Assembly: GCF_009371885.1 (NCBI RefSeq)
Contig: NZ_QLZA01000006.1
Location: forward strand, 124,001-188,000
Direction of reading: 5' to 3'
From: Bifidobacterium tibiigranuli
GTDB taxonomy: Bacteria > Actinomycetota > Actinomycetes > Actinomycetales > Bifidobacteriaceae
Length of the DNA: 64,000 nucleotides
Shown here in pieces: positions 6,939-15,248 of the stretch. The position numbers and the translations under genes were made by a program. The first letter of the stretch is position 1. Every line of letters starts with the position of its first letter. The notes under the pieces were generated by a model. That model saw only the letters and a list, made by a program, of their open reading frames with translations. It ran no database searches and was not told the DNA's origin.

Positions 6939-8822
6939 TTACTGCTCGGCCAGCGGCTCGGGCTTGCTGCCGTCATGCACGAAGTACACGTCGTACCAAG
7001 TCAGGAAAGTGTACACCGTCCATATCTTGCGGCGGTCGTTCGTCTTGCCTTCGTAGTTGTCGTCGAGCATTTTCAGCAGCGCGTCCTGATCGAAGAAATC
7101 GCGCGCGTAGTCGCGCTGGAACACCGCGCGGACCTGCTTGTAGTACTTCTCCTCGCTCAGCCAGATCTTGACCGGCGTGGGGAAGCCGAGCTTGGTGCGA
7201 TCGGACGAGGCCTTGGGCAGATGCCGCGCCGCGGCCTGACGGAAGGCGTACTTGGCGAGCGCGTTGCGAATCAGATACTTGGTGGGCACCTTTTCGGCGA
7301 CCTTCATCAATTCCTGATCCAGCAACGGCACGCGCAGCTCCAGAGAGTGCGCCATCGTAAGCTTGTCGGCCTTGAGCAGGATGTCGCCGGGCATCCACTG
7401 GTGGATATCGAGGTACTGCTTCTTCTTGATCTCGGAGAGTCCCTGACCTTCGATGCGCGCATACGTCTTGTCGACGATGTCATGGACGCCGGGCGCCTGG
7501 CGGTAATGCGGCGTGAGCAGCTGCTGCGCCTCGCTCTCATCGAATATCTTGGCCTGGCCGATGAAGAATTCCTCGGATGGCGCGAGGTTCGCATACAGAT
7601 GCGTCGCCCCGTGGAAATGCTTGTCCTTCGCCCAGTGCGCGATGGCGTGCCGCGCCCCGGCCGGCAGATGGGTGAGCATATTGGTGACGCCCGTGATGAC
7701 CTTCGACTTGGTGTGCAAGCCGTAGTCGTCGTAGCCGGCGAACAGCTCGTCGGCCCCTTCGCCGCTCAGCACCACTTTGAGATCGCGCGCGGCCAATTGG
7801 GACAGGAAGAACAACGGCACGCAGGAGGGGTTCGAATCCGGCTCGTCCAAGTGCCACTGAATCTGCGGGAAGTAGGAGAAGGCCTCCTCCTCGTCGATGA
7901 TCTCGGCGGTGTTGGAGAGCTTGAGCTTGTCGGCCAGCTCCTTGGCCTGCGTCGATTCGTTGTAGCCCGCGCCGAAGCCGACCGAATACGTGTGCTCGGG
8001 GCGCGCGACGGCGGCCACATAGCTGGAATCGACGCCGCTAGACAGGAAGGAGCCGACCTCCACATCTGCGATCTCATGCACCTTCACGGAGTCGATCACC
8101 GACTGGTCGATGTTCTCGACCAGCGCATCGAGCTTCTGATTGCCTTCGCCGAATGCCGCATCCCAGTATTCGTGCGTATCCATCTTGCCGTCGCGATAGG
8201 TGAAGTAATGTCCCTCCTTGAGCTTGAACACGCCCTTGAAGAAGGTCTCATCGGTGGCGGGGTACTGGAAGGTGAGGAAGGGCTTGAGCGCCTTGTCGTT
8301 GAGCTCCTTGACGAAATCAGGATGCTGCAGCAGGCTCTTGATCTCGGAGGCGTACATGAAGGTGCCGTTCATCACGGTGTAGTACAGCGGCTTGATGCCG
8401 AAATGGTCACGCGCGCCGAAGAGCTCGTTCGTCTTGGAATCCCAGATCACGAAGGCGAACATGCCGCGCAGCCTGGTCAGCACGCCGGCGCCCCACTGCT
8501 CGTAGCCGTGCAGGATGACTTCGGTGTCGGCCTTCGTGGAGAAGGTGTGACCCAGCTTGATAAGCTCCTCGCGCAACGGCTGGAAGTTGTAGATCTCGCC
8601 ATTGAAGGTGATGGCCATCGTGCGATCCTCGTTGTAGATCGGCTGGTCGCCGCCCTTGAGGTCGATGATGCTCAGCCGCCTGAACCCGAGCGCCGCATGC
8701 TCGTCGATGCAGTGCCCCTCGCTGTCGGGCCCACGGTGGGCGATGATATCGGTCATCTTCTTGAGGATGCGTTCCTTGGCATCGATGGGAGCGTCGTTCA
8801 CAAACCCGGCTATTCCGCACAT
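6939..8822 (-). CDS. asnB: Glutamine-hydrolysing asparagine synthetase
   Basis: This is a 627-residue protein with the Ntn-hydrolase glutaminase domain first. Met1-Cys2-Gly-Ile gives the processed N-terminal Cys nucleophile, and RGPDSEG and FNGEIYN are present. The ATP-PPi synthetase domain follows, with the P-loop SSGVDSS at 261-267. It makes asparagine and AMP from aspartate, glutamine and ATP in the cytoplasm. The frame extends upstream to 8864, but ATG 8822 is fixed by the catalytic Cys2 and by the preceding GAGGAGAAAG ribosome binding site. It appears monocistronic. Confidence 0.95.
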   Translation of the reverse strand: MCGIAGFVNDAPIDAKERILKKMTDIIAHRGPDSEGHCIDEHAALGFRRLSIIDLKGGDQPIYNEDRTMAITFNGEIYNFQPLREELIKLGHTFSTKADTEVILHGYEQWGAGVLTRLRGMFAFVIWDSKTNELFGARDHFGIKPLYYTVMNGTFMYASEIKSLLQHPDFVKELNDKALKPFLTFQYPATDETFFKGVFKLKEGHYFTYRDGKMDTHEYWDAAFGEGNQKLDALVENIDQSVIDSVKVHEIADVEVGSFLSSGVDSSYVAAVARPEHTYSVGFGAGYNESTQAKELADKLKLSNTAEIIDEEEAFSYFPQIQWHLDEPDSNPSCVPLFFLSQLAARDLKVVLSGEGADELFAGYDDYGLHTKSKVITGVTNMLTHLPAGARHAIAHWAKDKHFHGATHLYANLAPSEEFFIGQAKIFDESEAQQLLTPHYRQAPGVHDIVDKTYARIEGQGLSEIKKKQYLDIHQWMPGDILLKADKLTMAHSLELRVPLLDQELMKVAEKVPTKYLIRNALAKYAFRQAAARHLPKASSDRTKLGFPTPVKIWLSEEKYYKQVRAVFQRDYARDFFDQDALLKMLDDNYEGKTNDRRKIWTVYTFLTWYDVYFVHDGSKPEPLAEQ

Positions 8823-8965
8823 AACAATTCTTTCTCCTCGAAACGCATGGGATATTCGCAGCATATCGTATTCATATTCGCAGCCTTCAGCCTAGCAGCG
8901 CCATTGGTCGCGTCACGTTAATGGCGGTATTCCTGCCCTTACTTTCACACGAAACGCCGTTCGCA

Positions 8966-9556
8966 TCAAGCTTCATGACGCCCGAGCTCAGCGGTTTCGT
9001 CAGAGTTCGCGAACTCCAACTCACGCATCGCCCCGTCATCCTCGACCTGCTGCACCCCGGTGGCGTGAAAACCCATAGCCGCATAGAACTGCTGCGCATC
9101 AACATTGCCTTCAGCCACCCACAGCACAAGCCTTGGCGTGGAAACCGCATTGCGAACCGCTTCAATCAACGCTGAGCCTATGCCCCGCCGCTGGCAGCGA
9201 CGCAGCACGTAAATCGCGGCAAGTTCAGCGGTATACGGGTAAGTGACCGGCGGCCGTGCGGTATCGCAGAATTCCGCATAACCGACAACATCGTCGCCGA
9301 AACGCGCGATGAACACAGTGCTGGGATCATGGGCTTTCGTGACATTCAACGCAAACTCAGGGGTGACGAGATCAAGCATGGGCTGCGGCAGCACTCCCGC
9401 ATAGGTTTCATGCCAAGTTTGGCTATGTACCTGAGCCTTTTTGCCCATATAGGCAGGCATAATCGGCTCGATAGTCAACTCATCGTGGTCTCGGCGGGCT
9501 GCTGACGCCGGCCCGCTCGGCGTATCAGCGTACGCATCGTAGTACGTATCCTCCAT
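8966..9556 (-). CDS. GNAT-family N-acetyltransferase
   Basis: This is a 196-residue protein with a GNAT fold at about residues 30-175. The acetyl-CoA-binding motif A is visible as IYVLRRCQRRGIGSALIEA (R/Q-x-x-G-x-G/A type), followed by WVAEGNVDAQQFYAAMGF, typical of motif B. The N-terminal 30 residues are polar and probably disordered. The substrate cannot be told from sequence; small-molecule amine or protein N-terminal acetylation are both possible. ATG 9556 is preferred over TTG 9559 because GGAG lies at the right distance. Confidence 0.85.
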   Translation of the reverse strand: MEDTYYDAYADTPSGPASAARRDHDELTIEPIMPAYMGKKAQVHSQTWHETYAGVLPQPMLDLVTPEFALNVTKAHDPSTVFIARFGDDVVGYAEFCDTARPPVTYPYTAELAAIYVLRRCQRRGIGSALIEAVRNAVSTPRLVLWVAEGNVDAQQFYAAMGFHATGVQQVEDDGAMRELEFANSDETAELGRHEA

Positions 9557-9639
9557 CAAATCTCCATTCCGTCAAAAGTCCATGTACCGCAACCCATATG
9601 CCGCATTATGCATCTGCTTCGCTGCCTTGGCAATCGGGT

Positions 9640-9840
9640 ATCTACGTTGTGTGAGGCGCTATGGGTGTGCTGCGGAGGTCTATCTGCGTTATGTGAGGTG
9701 CTATTTCACAAAGCGTCGAGTACCAGGTGGCCGAAAACCACCGTTTTCGACCACTAGTATATGGAGACTCACAGTATTAACGCCTCCACAACGCAGATAG
9801 GCCTCCGCAAAGGCGAATTAGCGCCTCACATAACGCAGAT
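9640..9840. repeat. Palindromic interspersed element, copy 1 (201 bp)
   Basis: The outer arms are ATCTACGTTGTGTGAGGCGC and its inverted partner ending CATAACGCAGAT. A second, inner pair built from the same GCGTTATGTGAGGCGCTA core lies inside them, and a central stem GTGGCCGAAAAC/GTTTTCGACCAC closes the structure. Nearly the whole 201 bases can fold into one long imperfect hairpin. A diverged copy lies at 31237-31429. It sits between divergent genes (GNAT and thiN), carries no gene, and has no clear target-site duplication. Confidence 0.85.
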
Positions 9841-9910
9841 GCATACGAAACCGACGATTGCGTCTGTCCAAATCAAAGAAAATGCGCACCTGCCCAGTTG
9901 GCGCGTGGGC

Positions 9911-9922
9911 TAGAGTGGCAGC
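9911..9922 (+). promoter_or_regulatory. Probable leaderless promoter of thiN
   Basis: TAGAGT at 9911-9916 lies 6 nt before the ATG at 9923, and no Shine-Dalgarno sequence is present. Transcription would start at or beside the A of the start codon, giving a leaderless mRNA. This is inferred from spacing only. Confidence 0.5.
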
Positions 9923-10699
9923 ATGAACCAGACGAACCACGTATGCGTCATCTTCGCGGCGGGACAATATTATGGTCCGACGCCGGGCGTGCCCGCAGAC
10001 CTCCTTGCAGGGCTTTCCCGTCCCTTGGTCATCGCAGCCGACGCCGGACTCGACCATGCGCGCGCCGAAGGAGTCAGCGCCGACATCGTGATTGGCGACT
10101 TCGATTCCGTGCAGGGCAGCGTCCCCGACGACGACCGCACGCTGCGGCTTCCGGCGCTCAAGGACGATCCCGACATGCTTTCGGCGCTCAAGGTCGGCTG
10201 GAATCGCGGCGCGCGCGAATTGCATATACTTGGCGGCCTAGGAGGGAGAATCGACCATACTATTGCCAACATCCAGCTCATGGGTCTGCTGGCTCAGCAT
10301 GGCGGCGTCGGCTTCCTGTATGGCGACGGTGCCATCGTCACCGCCATAACTGACGGCGAACTTGCTTTCGAAGCACATGACGCGATGCCCGGCGGCATGG
10401 TGTCGGTGTTCGCGCAGTCGGATATGGCCCGTGACGTGAACGAGCCGGGGCTGAAATACCAGCTGCGGCACGCGACCCTGACCAACAGCGTCGTGCAGGG
10501 CGTGAGCAATGAGTTCCTGCCCGGCGTCGCCAGCGCCATCAATGTGCACGATGGCACGCTTATCGTGACCTTCCCCATCACAGCGCCGATGCCGAGAATC
10601 ACCCGCTACCGCGAATTCACTGGCGACTTGGGGCCGCTCGATACCGAGATCTCGCCGATTCTGGACTCCCGGTTCACCAATCGCGCATTCAATCGTTAA
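9923..10699 (+). CDS. thiN: Thiamine pyrophosphokinase
   Basis: This 258-residue protein converts thiamine and ATP to thiamine diphosphate and AMP. Family motifs are AADAGLDHA (about 37-45), the catalytic IGDFDSV (about 55-61) and GGLGGRIDHTIANIQLM (about 103-119), which binds substrate and metal. The C-terminal half is the beta-barrel thiamine-binding domain. No other thiamine gene and no TPP riboswitch were seen nearby, so it probably serves salvage. The spx-like gene follows after 28 bases on the same strand and may be co-transcribed. The start lacks a Shine-Dalgarno sequence and is probably leaderless. Confidence 0.93.
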   Translation: MNQTNHVCVIFAAGQYYGPTPGVPADLLAGLSRPLVIAADAGLDHARAEGVSADIVIGDFDSVQGSVPDDDRTLRLPALKDDPDMLSALKVGWNRGARELHILGGLGGRIDHTIANIQLMGLLAQHGGVGFLYGDGAIVTAITDGELAFEAHDAMPGGMVSVFAQSDMARDVNEPGLKYQLRHATLTNSVVQGVSNEFLPGVASAINVHDGTLIVTFPITAPMPRITRYREFTGDLGPLDTEISPILDSRFTNRAFNR

Positions 10700-10727
10700 T
10701 TCAGCAACCATGAAATCAGGAGGTTCC

Positions 10728-11123
10728 ATGACCGACCATAACGCCGATGCCCTGTTGTTCGTCTGCTATTCTCGCTGCTCGACCTGCGCCAAGGCGCGGC
10801 GCTGGCTGGGCGAGCACGATATCGCGTTCACCGAGCGCGATATCAAAACCGACAACCCCACCAAGGCCGAGCTCACCGCCTGGTACCACGCCAGCGGCCT
10901 GCCAATCCGCCGTTTCTTCAACACTTCCGGACAGATATATCGCGCGCTCGGGCTGAAGGACAAGCTGCCCGCGATGAGCGATGACGAGGCTCTGGAATTG
11001 CTTGCCACTGACGGCATGCTCGTCAAGCGGCCCATCGTTGTGACCGCTCACGGCATTTTGGTCGGTTTTGCGCCTGAAGTGTGGCGCACGTCACTGGCAA
11101 GTACAGACGACGGGATAGAGTAG
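10728..11123 (+). CDS. ArsC/Spx-family protein
   Basis: This 131-residue protein has a thioredoxin-like fold of the ArsC/Spx/MgsR type. The N-terminal CYSRCSTCAKARRWL contains a CxxC-like pair. The rest follows the family pattern (ERDIKTDNPTKAEL, FNTSGQIYRALGLKDK, DGMLVKRPIVV). Members are either arsenate reductases or Spx-like RNA-polymerase-binding redox regulators; the sequence does not decide between them. The GLPIRRFFNTSG segment and lack of arsenic genes nearby favour the reductase-like YffB/Spx group. ATG 10728 is chosen over ATG 10710 because CAGGAGG lies directly in front of it. Confidence 0.85.
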   Translation: MTDHNADALLFVCYSRCSTCAKARRWLGEHDIAFTERDIKTDNPTKAELTAWYHASGLPIRRFFNTSGQIYRALGLKDKLPAMSDDEALELLATDGMLVKRPIVVTAHGILVGFAPEVWRTSLASTDDGIE

Positions 11124-11193
11124 GCAGCGTTGATAAACAATGGCCGGGGCGCGCAGGCGCGCGCCCGAGCCTGATCCCTAAGGGAGTAATTTT

Positions 11194-12249
11194 ATGACAG
11201 TCAAGATTGGTATCAACGGTTTCGGCCGCATCGGTCGCCTCGCCTTCCGTCGTATCTTCGAGCTGCAGGCTCGTGGCGGCCAGGCCGGTGACATCGAGGT
11301 CGCAGCCATCAATGATCTGACCACTCCGTCGATGCTCGCCTACCTGCTCAAGTACGACAGCGCCCACGGCAACTTCCGTCATGACGACGGCACCCCGGTC
11401 GAGGTCACCTCCACCGACACCGCAATCGTCGTGGACGGCAAGTCCTACACCGTGTACGCTGAGCGCGACGCCAGCAACATCCCGTGGGTCAAGAACGACG
11501 GCGTCGAGTTCGTGCTCGAATGCACCGGCTTCTACACCTCCGCCGAGAAGTCGCAGGCTCACCTCGACGCCGGTGCCAAGAAGGTCCTCATCTCCGCTCC
11601 GGCCAAGGACGAGACCACGCCGACCATCGTCTACGGTGTCAACCACGAGATTCTGAAGTCTTCGGACAATATCGTTTCCGCCGGCTCCTGCACCACGAAC
11701 TCGCTGGCCGCCATGGTCAAGCTGCTCGACGACAAGTTCGGCGTCAAGGTGGGCTTCATGACCACGATCCACGCCTACACCGCCACCCAGGTGCTGCAGG
11801 ATGGACCTCGCGGCAAGAACGTGCGCGCTAACCGCGCCGCGGCTGCGAACACCATCGAGCACTCCACCGGTGCCGCCAAGGCCATCGGCAAGGTCGTCCC
11901 CTCGGTCAACGGCAAGCTGCAGGGCCATGCCCAGCGCGTCGCCGTGATTGATGGCTCCGTCACCGAGCTGACCTCCGTGCTGGAGAAAACGGTCACCGTC
12001 GACGAGATCAACGACGCCTTCAAGGCCGCATACTCCGACACCGACTACTTCGGCTACAACCCTGATGGCATCGTCACCTCCGACATCATCGATGACACCC
12101 ACGGCGGCGTCTTCGATCCGACGCAGACCGATGTCAACACCGTTGGCGACACCCAGCTCGTGCGCACCGTCTCCTTCTATGACAACGAGAACGGCTTCAC
12201 CTGCAACATGATTCGCACGCTGCTGTATTTCGCGGAACTCTCCAAGTGA
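11194..12249 (+). CDS. gap: Type I glyceraldehyde-3-phosphate dehydrogenase
   Basis: This 351-residue protein has the NAD-binding [10 protein letters not shown] at the N-terminus, catalytic Cys166 in SAGSCTTNS and His193 in [10 protein letters not shown]. It oxidises glyceraldehyde-3-phosphate to 1,3-bisphosphoglycerate, the step all carbon passes through after the bifid shunt if this is a Bifidobacterium. Codon use is strongly biased (almost only C- or G-ending preferred codons), as expected for a very highly expressed gene. The ribosome binding site AAGGGAG precedes ATG 11194, and a strong hairpin follows at 12322-12373. Confidence 0.97.
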   Translation: MTVKIGINGFGRIGRLAFRRIFELQARGGQAGDIEVAAINDLTTPSMLAYLLKYDSAHGNFRHDDGTPVEVTSTDTAIVVDGKSYTVYAERDASNIPWVKNDGVEFVLECTGFYTSAEKSQAHLDAGAKKVLISAPAKDETTPTIVYGVNHEILKSSDNIVSAGSCTTNSLAAMVKLLDDKFGVKVGFMTTIHAYTATQVLQDGPRGKNVRANRAAAANTIEHSTGAAKAIGKVVPSVNGKLQGHAQRVAVIDGSVTELTSVLEKTVTVDEINDAFKAAYSDTDYFGYNPDGIVTSDIIDDTHGGVFDPTQTDVNTVGDTQLVRTVSFYDNENGFTCNMIRTLLYFAELSK

Positions 12250-12321
12250 GCTCCCAGCGGCGCTGCGGCTCGTCCGCATCGCCGCCAGCTGACTGACTGA
12301 TCGCAGACTTTCCGTCTGCCG

Positions 12322-12373
12322 CTTCGCCCCTGCCGGGCATCGAGCATTATGCTCGTGCCTGGCAGGGGCGAAG
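12322..12373 (+). terminator. Strong hairpin after gap
   Basis: The arms CTTCGCCCCTGCC and GGCAGGGGCGAAG are perfect complements. The inner GGCATCGAGCA/TGCTCGTGCC extends the stem to more than 20 pairs with a 4-base loop. It lies about 70 bases after the gap stop codon. No long T-run follows. Confidence 0.8.
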
Positions 12374-12412
12374 TCGTTGATGAGGTTTCGGCTGCGACTC
12401 TGGCCTCGGCTT

Positions 12413-12523
12413 ACTGGCACGAAAGAGCCACTGTTCGCTCGTCAGCGGCCGATTCGTGCCAAACAGTATCGGCTACTGGCCCGAAACGGACGCTCAGCGC
12501 TCGTCAGCGGCCGATTCGCGCCA
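12413..12523. repeat. Two tandem copies of a 62-bp palindrome-ended unit
   Basis: Two copies begin with ACTGGCMCGAA at 12413 and 12475 and share the 25-base core CGCTCGTCAGCGGCCGATTC... at 12436 and 12498. Each copy starts with TGGCACGAA-like and ends with TTCGTGCCA-like sequence, so each can fold on itself. It lies between the gap terminator and the ybaK promoter. Function is unknown; further terminator stems are possible. Confidence 0.7.
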
Positions 12524-12592
12524 GTTAAGCCGACGCGATAGCCCAGCCCGTGGCACGAGACGTTGCATGGCACGAATATCGTCTCCATGCGA

Positions 12593-12605
12593 TAGAACGG
12601 GTGGC
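12593..12605 (+). promoter_or_regulatory. Probable leaderless promoter of the YbaK-like gene
   Basis: TAGAAC at 12593-12598 lies 7 nt before ATG 12606, with no good Shine-Dalgarno sequence. The position fits a -10 box of a leaderless transcript. Confidence 0.45.
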
Positions 12606-13145
12606 ATGGCGAAACGAAGCAAGCGTACATCGGATGGCAAGGGCGAAGGAGCCAAAGGCACAGCTGCCAAAGGCGGCACTCCTGCCATCGCACAGCTGCG
12701 CAAAGCCGGCGTGCCATTCGAAATCTATGAATACGAGCATTCCGCCGATCATATGGATGAGGGCTACGGCGTCGAGGCCGCGCAACGGCTCGGGATGGAC
12801 CCGCATCAGCTATTCAAGACGCTGATGGCGGACACCGGCAGCGAGCGCGTCATCGGCATCGTGCCGGTCAGCGGGCATCTCGATCTCAAAGCGCTGGCCG
12901 CAGCAGTCGGCGCGAAGAAGGCCGCCATGGCTGGGCCTGATGTGGCGCAACGCGAAAGCGGCTACGTACTCGGCGGCATTTCGCCATTTGGTCAGCGCAC
13001 CCGGCACCGCACCGTGCTTGACGAAAGCGCACTAGACTTCGACTCTATTCTCGTGTCAGGCGGCAAGCGCGGCCTCGACGTTGCGGTCAATCCTGCGGAT
13101 CTCGTCACGCTGCTGCGCGCAGCAACCGCTTCCATCGCGACCTGA
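12606..13145 (+). CDS. ybaK: YbaK/ProX-type Cys-tRNA(Pro) deacylase
   Basis: This 179-residue protein has a Lys/Gly-rich N-terminal tail of about 25 residues, then the YbaK/aaRS-editing domain. Visible family features are QLRKAGVPFEIYEYEHS, the conserved Lys in LFKTLMAD (substrate-positioning lysine of YbaK), and the glycine-rich GGISPFGQRTRHRTVLDES. The enzyme hydrolyses Cys-tRNA(Pro) and related mischarged tRNAs in trans. A longer frame from 12456 is rejected because it translates the intergenic repeat; ATG 12606 fits family N-termini and a leaderless promoter. Confidence 0.88.
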   Translation: MAKRSKRTSDGKGEGAKGTAAKGGTPAIAQLRKAGVPFEIYEYEHSADHMDEGYGVEAAQRLGMDPHQLFKTLMADTGSERVIGIVPVSGHLDLKALAAAVGAKKAAMAGPDVAQRESGYVLGGISPFGQRTRHRTVLDESALDFDSILVSGGKRGLDVAVNPADLVTLLRAATASIAT

Positions 13146-13278
13146 TGATGTACCAACACGACGCGCAAGCGGAAACCCTCGGTAAGACCATTGCTCGCAG
13201 TAGAGTGACACTGTCAATCATCATGGACCGCGGCAACGATTCGCCGTGAGTCATCCACAACGATATGGGAGATGCGAT

Positions 13279-14232
13279 ATGACATCCGCTAACCTGCCTC
13301 CTCGCTCGGGCCGGCAATTTTCCTTGAAGCATGGCGACTACACCGCAGTGGTCACCGAACTCGGCGCATCATTGCGCGAGCTTACATACCGAAGCAAGGA
13401 GGTCGTCTGCTCATGGCCGGCCGACGAGACCGCGCCGTGCAGCAACGGGCGGGTGCTCATCCCCTTCCCCAACCGCATCGCCGACGGCGCGTACACCTTC
13501 GACGGCACAACCTACCAGCTCTCCATTGACGAGATCGAACGGCGCAACGCCATCCACGGCTACGGCTATCGCTCGTACTGGGAGCTCGAAACGCTTGAGG
13601 ACGATCGGGTGACGCTCGCCTGGCGCGTTCCGCAGATATCCGGATATCCGTTCTATCTCCTTGTCACCGCCGATTACCGCTTGGCCGACGACGGCCTGCA
13701 TCTGCGCATCACCGCTGTGAATCACGGCAAGCAGCGCGCGCCGTGGGCCTTCGGGCTACACCCGTGGTTCGCCAACGGATTTGGCGGCTACGGCGACGAG
13801 ATCGATGGATTCAACGCCCAGTGCCGCGTGACGATTCCCGGCGATACGCATGTGACCGTCGATGAGCGGCTGCTGCCCACCGGAACCGAGCCAGTGGATG
13901 GCACGAAATACGATCTGCGCGAAGGCCAGCTGCTCAACCAGCAGCCCTATGACGACGCGTGGACCGATCTGCACCATGATGCCGATGGCACGACGACCGC
14001 CGAGTTCGAACGCCCTGACGGGCTCGCGGTACAGGTCATCGGCGACGAGAGCATCACATCCTTCCAGGTGTGCACCGGAACCGGCTTCCCGGCGTTCAAG
14101 CACCCTTCCGGCGTGGCGATCGAGCCGCAGACCGCGTATGCGAACACGTTCAATACCGGCAAGGATTTGATTACCATCGAACCGGGAGATACGGCGTCCA
14201 CGTCGCTGCTCATTCACGCCGAGCAGCGCTGA
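13279..14232 (+). CDS. Aldose 1-epimerase family protein
   Basis: This 317-residue protein of the galactose-mutarotase superfamily has RVLIPFPNRIADGAYTF near the N-terminus, IHGYGYRSYWE, catalytic His in FGLHPWF and catalytic Glu in AIEPQTAYAN. It interconverts alpha and beta anomers of aldoses such as glucose or galactose. No sugar operon surrounds it, so the preferred sugar is unknown. ATG 13279 is chosen because GGGAGATG lies upstream; the longer frame from 13246 lacks a ribosome binding site. Confidence 0.9.
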   Translation: MTSANLPPRSGRQFSLKHGDYTAVVTELGASLRELTYRSKEVVCSWPADETAPCSNGRVLIPFPNRIADGAYTFDGTTYQLSIDEIERRNAIHGYGYRSYWELETLEDDRVTLAWRVPQISGYPFYLLVTADYRLADDGLHLRITAVNHGKQRAPWAFGLHPWFANGFGGYGDEIDGFNAQCRVTIPGDTHVTVDERLLPTGTEPVDGTKYDLREGQLLNQQPYDDAWTDLHHDADGTTTAEFERPDGLAVQVIGDESITSFQVCTGTGFPAFKHPSGVAIEPQTAYANTFNTGKDLITIEPGDTASTSLLIHAEQR

Positions 14233-14355
14233 AACCTCCAGACGCAACAAACGCAAACGCTACGGCTGTGGCGAAGCACGGACGCTGTCTTGTCAACGTC
14301 GTGCGGGTGTGCGATAATCCCCTAGGCTAATAAACGTTGAGTAAAGGAGTCCATC

Positions 14356-14430
14356 ATGGGTATGCGCGGACGCAAGCGCAAGGATCGCCGTAAGAAGGCC
14401 GCCAATCACGGCAAAAGGCCAAATGCCTGA
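14356..14430 (+). CDS. Small ribosomal protein bL37 (24 residues)
   Basis: This 24-codon gene encodes MGMRGRKRKDRRKKAANHGK followed by RPNA. The Arg/Lys-rich helix and the NHGKRPN ending match the tiny actinobacterial large-subunit protein bL37 described from mycobacterial ribosomes. It has a strong ribosome binding site (AAAGGAGTCCATC before ATG) and its own promoter region, and is followed at once by a near-perfect terminator hairpin, so it is a complete monocistronic gene that automatic callers easily miss. It probably sits on the 50S subunit near 23S rRNA. The main uncertainty is the exact family name. Confidence 0.8.
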   Translation: MGMRGRKRKDRRKKAANHGKRPNA

Positions 14431-14465
14431 TTTCTGCCGGCGCGATGAGCGCCACGGCATTCATG

Positions 14466-14502
14466 AATAGGTCCCGAGGAATCTGATTCCTCGGGACCTA
14501 TT
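14466..14502 (+). terminator. Terminator of the bL37 gene
   Basis: The perfect stem AATAGGTCCCGAGGAAT / ATTCCTCGGGACCTATT surrounds a CTG loop and ends in TTGCTAT. It lies 36 bases after the stop codon. Confidence 0.85.
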
Positions 14503-14610
14503 GCTATGTAATCGCTTCATCACCCATGCAGGCGACGCAATCATGGAAAAACTGTGGTAAAAAGATTTTCAGAATAACAGGGGCACATAACCCAATAGGC
14601 GACTAGGAAG

Positions 14611-15152
14611 CTATTGCTTAAACAAACTCTTGCGGTTACGGTTCAATTCTTTTGACAGCACCGCGATGAGTAGCTCCTCGCAGGAGGACAGTGCGGCGAA
14701 AAGACAAAGTATAATTCCCGCAGGTGTTATTCCTAACCAGTAAACGAAAACCGGTGCGCAGAATAATAATCCCCCCCGTGGCTTTATTGGCATAGGTATG
14801 ACAAGCAGAAAACACATGGTACTTTTTGTACCCGATTAAATATGCTGCCATCCGAATGGACGCGATAATCACCACACAGATCCAGAGCCACATTGGAATA
14901 GCAACAGCCGGAACAATAGCGATTAGAACCGAAAAAACAAACGCCATATCCGCTATGCTGTCAAGTTTTGCCCCCAAATCACTCTCCTGCTTCAGGATTC
15001 TGGCAAGCAGACCGTCCAGTATATCGCTCATGCCGCAGTATAGATACATTCCCCAGAAAGGCAGCGAAAAGGGCGTTGTAAAACAGGAGTATGACAGCAC
15101 CTGCAATGCGAGTAGCGGTTATCATATTGGCCAAATTGTTTATGCGAATCAC
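14611..15152 (-). pseudogene. CDP-alcohol phosphatidyltransferase with two frameshifts
   Basis: Three overlapping frames together encode one small membrane protein. A start region with MITATRIAGAVILLFYNALF (from GTG 15152 or ATG 15122) continues in another frame as PFWGMYLYCGMSDILDGLLA and then, in a third, LLFCAPVFVYWLGITPAGII. The full catalytic signature DG-x2-AR-x8-G-x3-D-x3-D is intact in the middle part. The first break is at a short T-run near 15063-15070 (one T too few), the second at a run of seven C on the plus strand near 14771-14777 (one base too many). GC content is clearly below that of the neighbours, suggesting transfer, and a tRNA-Arg gene lies 97 bases upstream. It is either a decayed gene, a phase-variable one or a sequencing artefact. 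It would make a phosphatidylglycerophosphate- or phosphatidylinositol-type lipid. Confidence 0.8.
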
Positions 15153-15248
15153 CCCCACAGAATTTCTGTTTGTCCTGAAGAATATTAGGATACTTTATGA
15201 TATGAAAAAAGACATAGCATTTCCTTGGCGGAAAGCCATGTCTTTTGG

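Noticed and set aside
6822..8921. 699-codon open frame on the plus strand opposite asnB
   Set aside because: The minus strand encodes a full asparagine synthetase with all catalytic motifs; the plus frame has no recognisable domain and is a high-GC shadow.
9582..9800. Small coding genes in the palindromic elements (also 31161-31481)
   Set aside because: The frames arise from the inverted repeats themselves (VRRYG.AAEV..RYVRRY in both); no ribosome binding site, and the palindrome explains the similarity.
9841..9922. TPP riboswitch before thiN
   Set aside because: No conserved thi-box sequence, and the start is probably leaderless, leaving no room for an aptamer.
11023..12420. 465-codon minus-strand frame opposite gap
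   Set aside because: gap has conserved catalytic residues and extreme codon bias; the opposite frame has no family signal.
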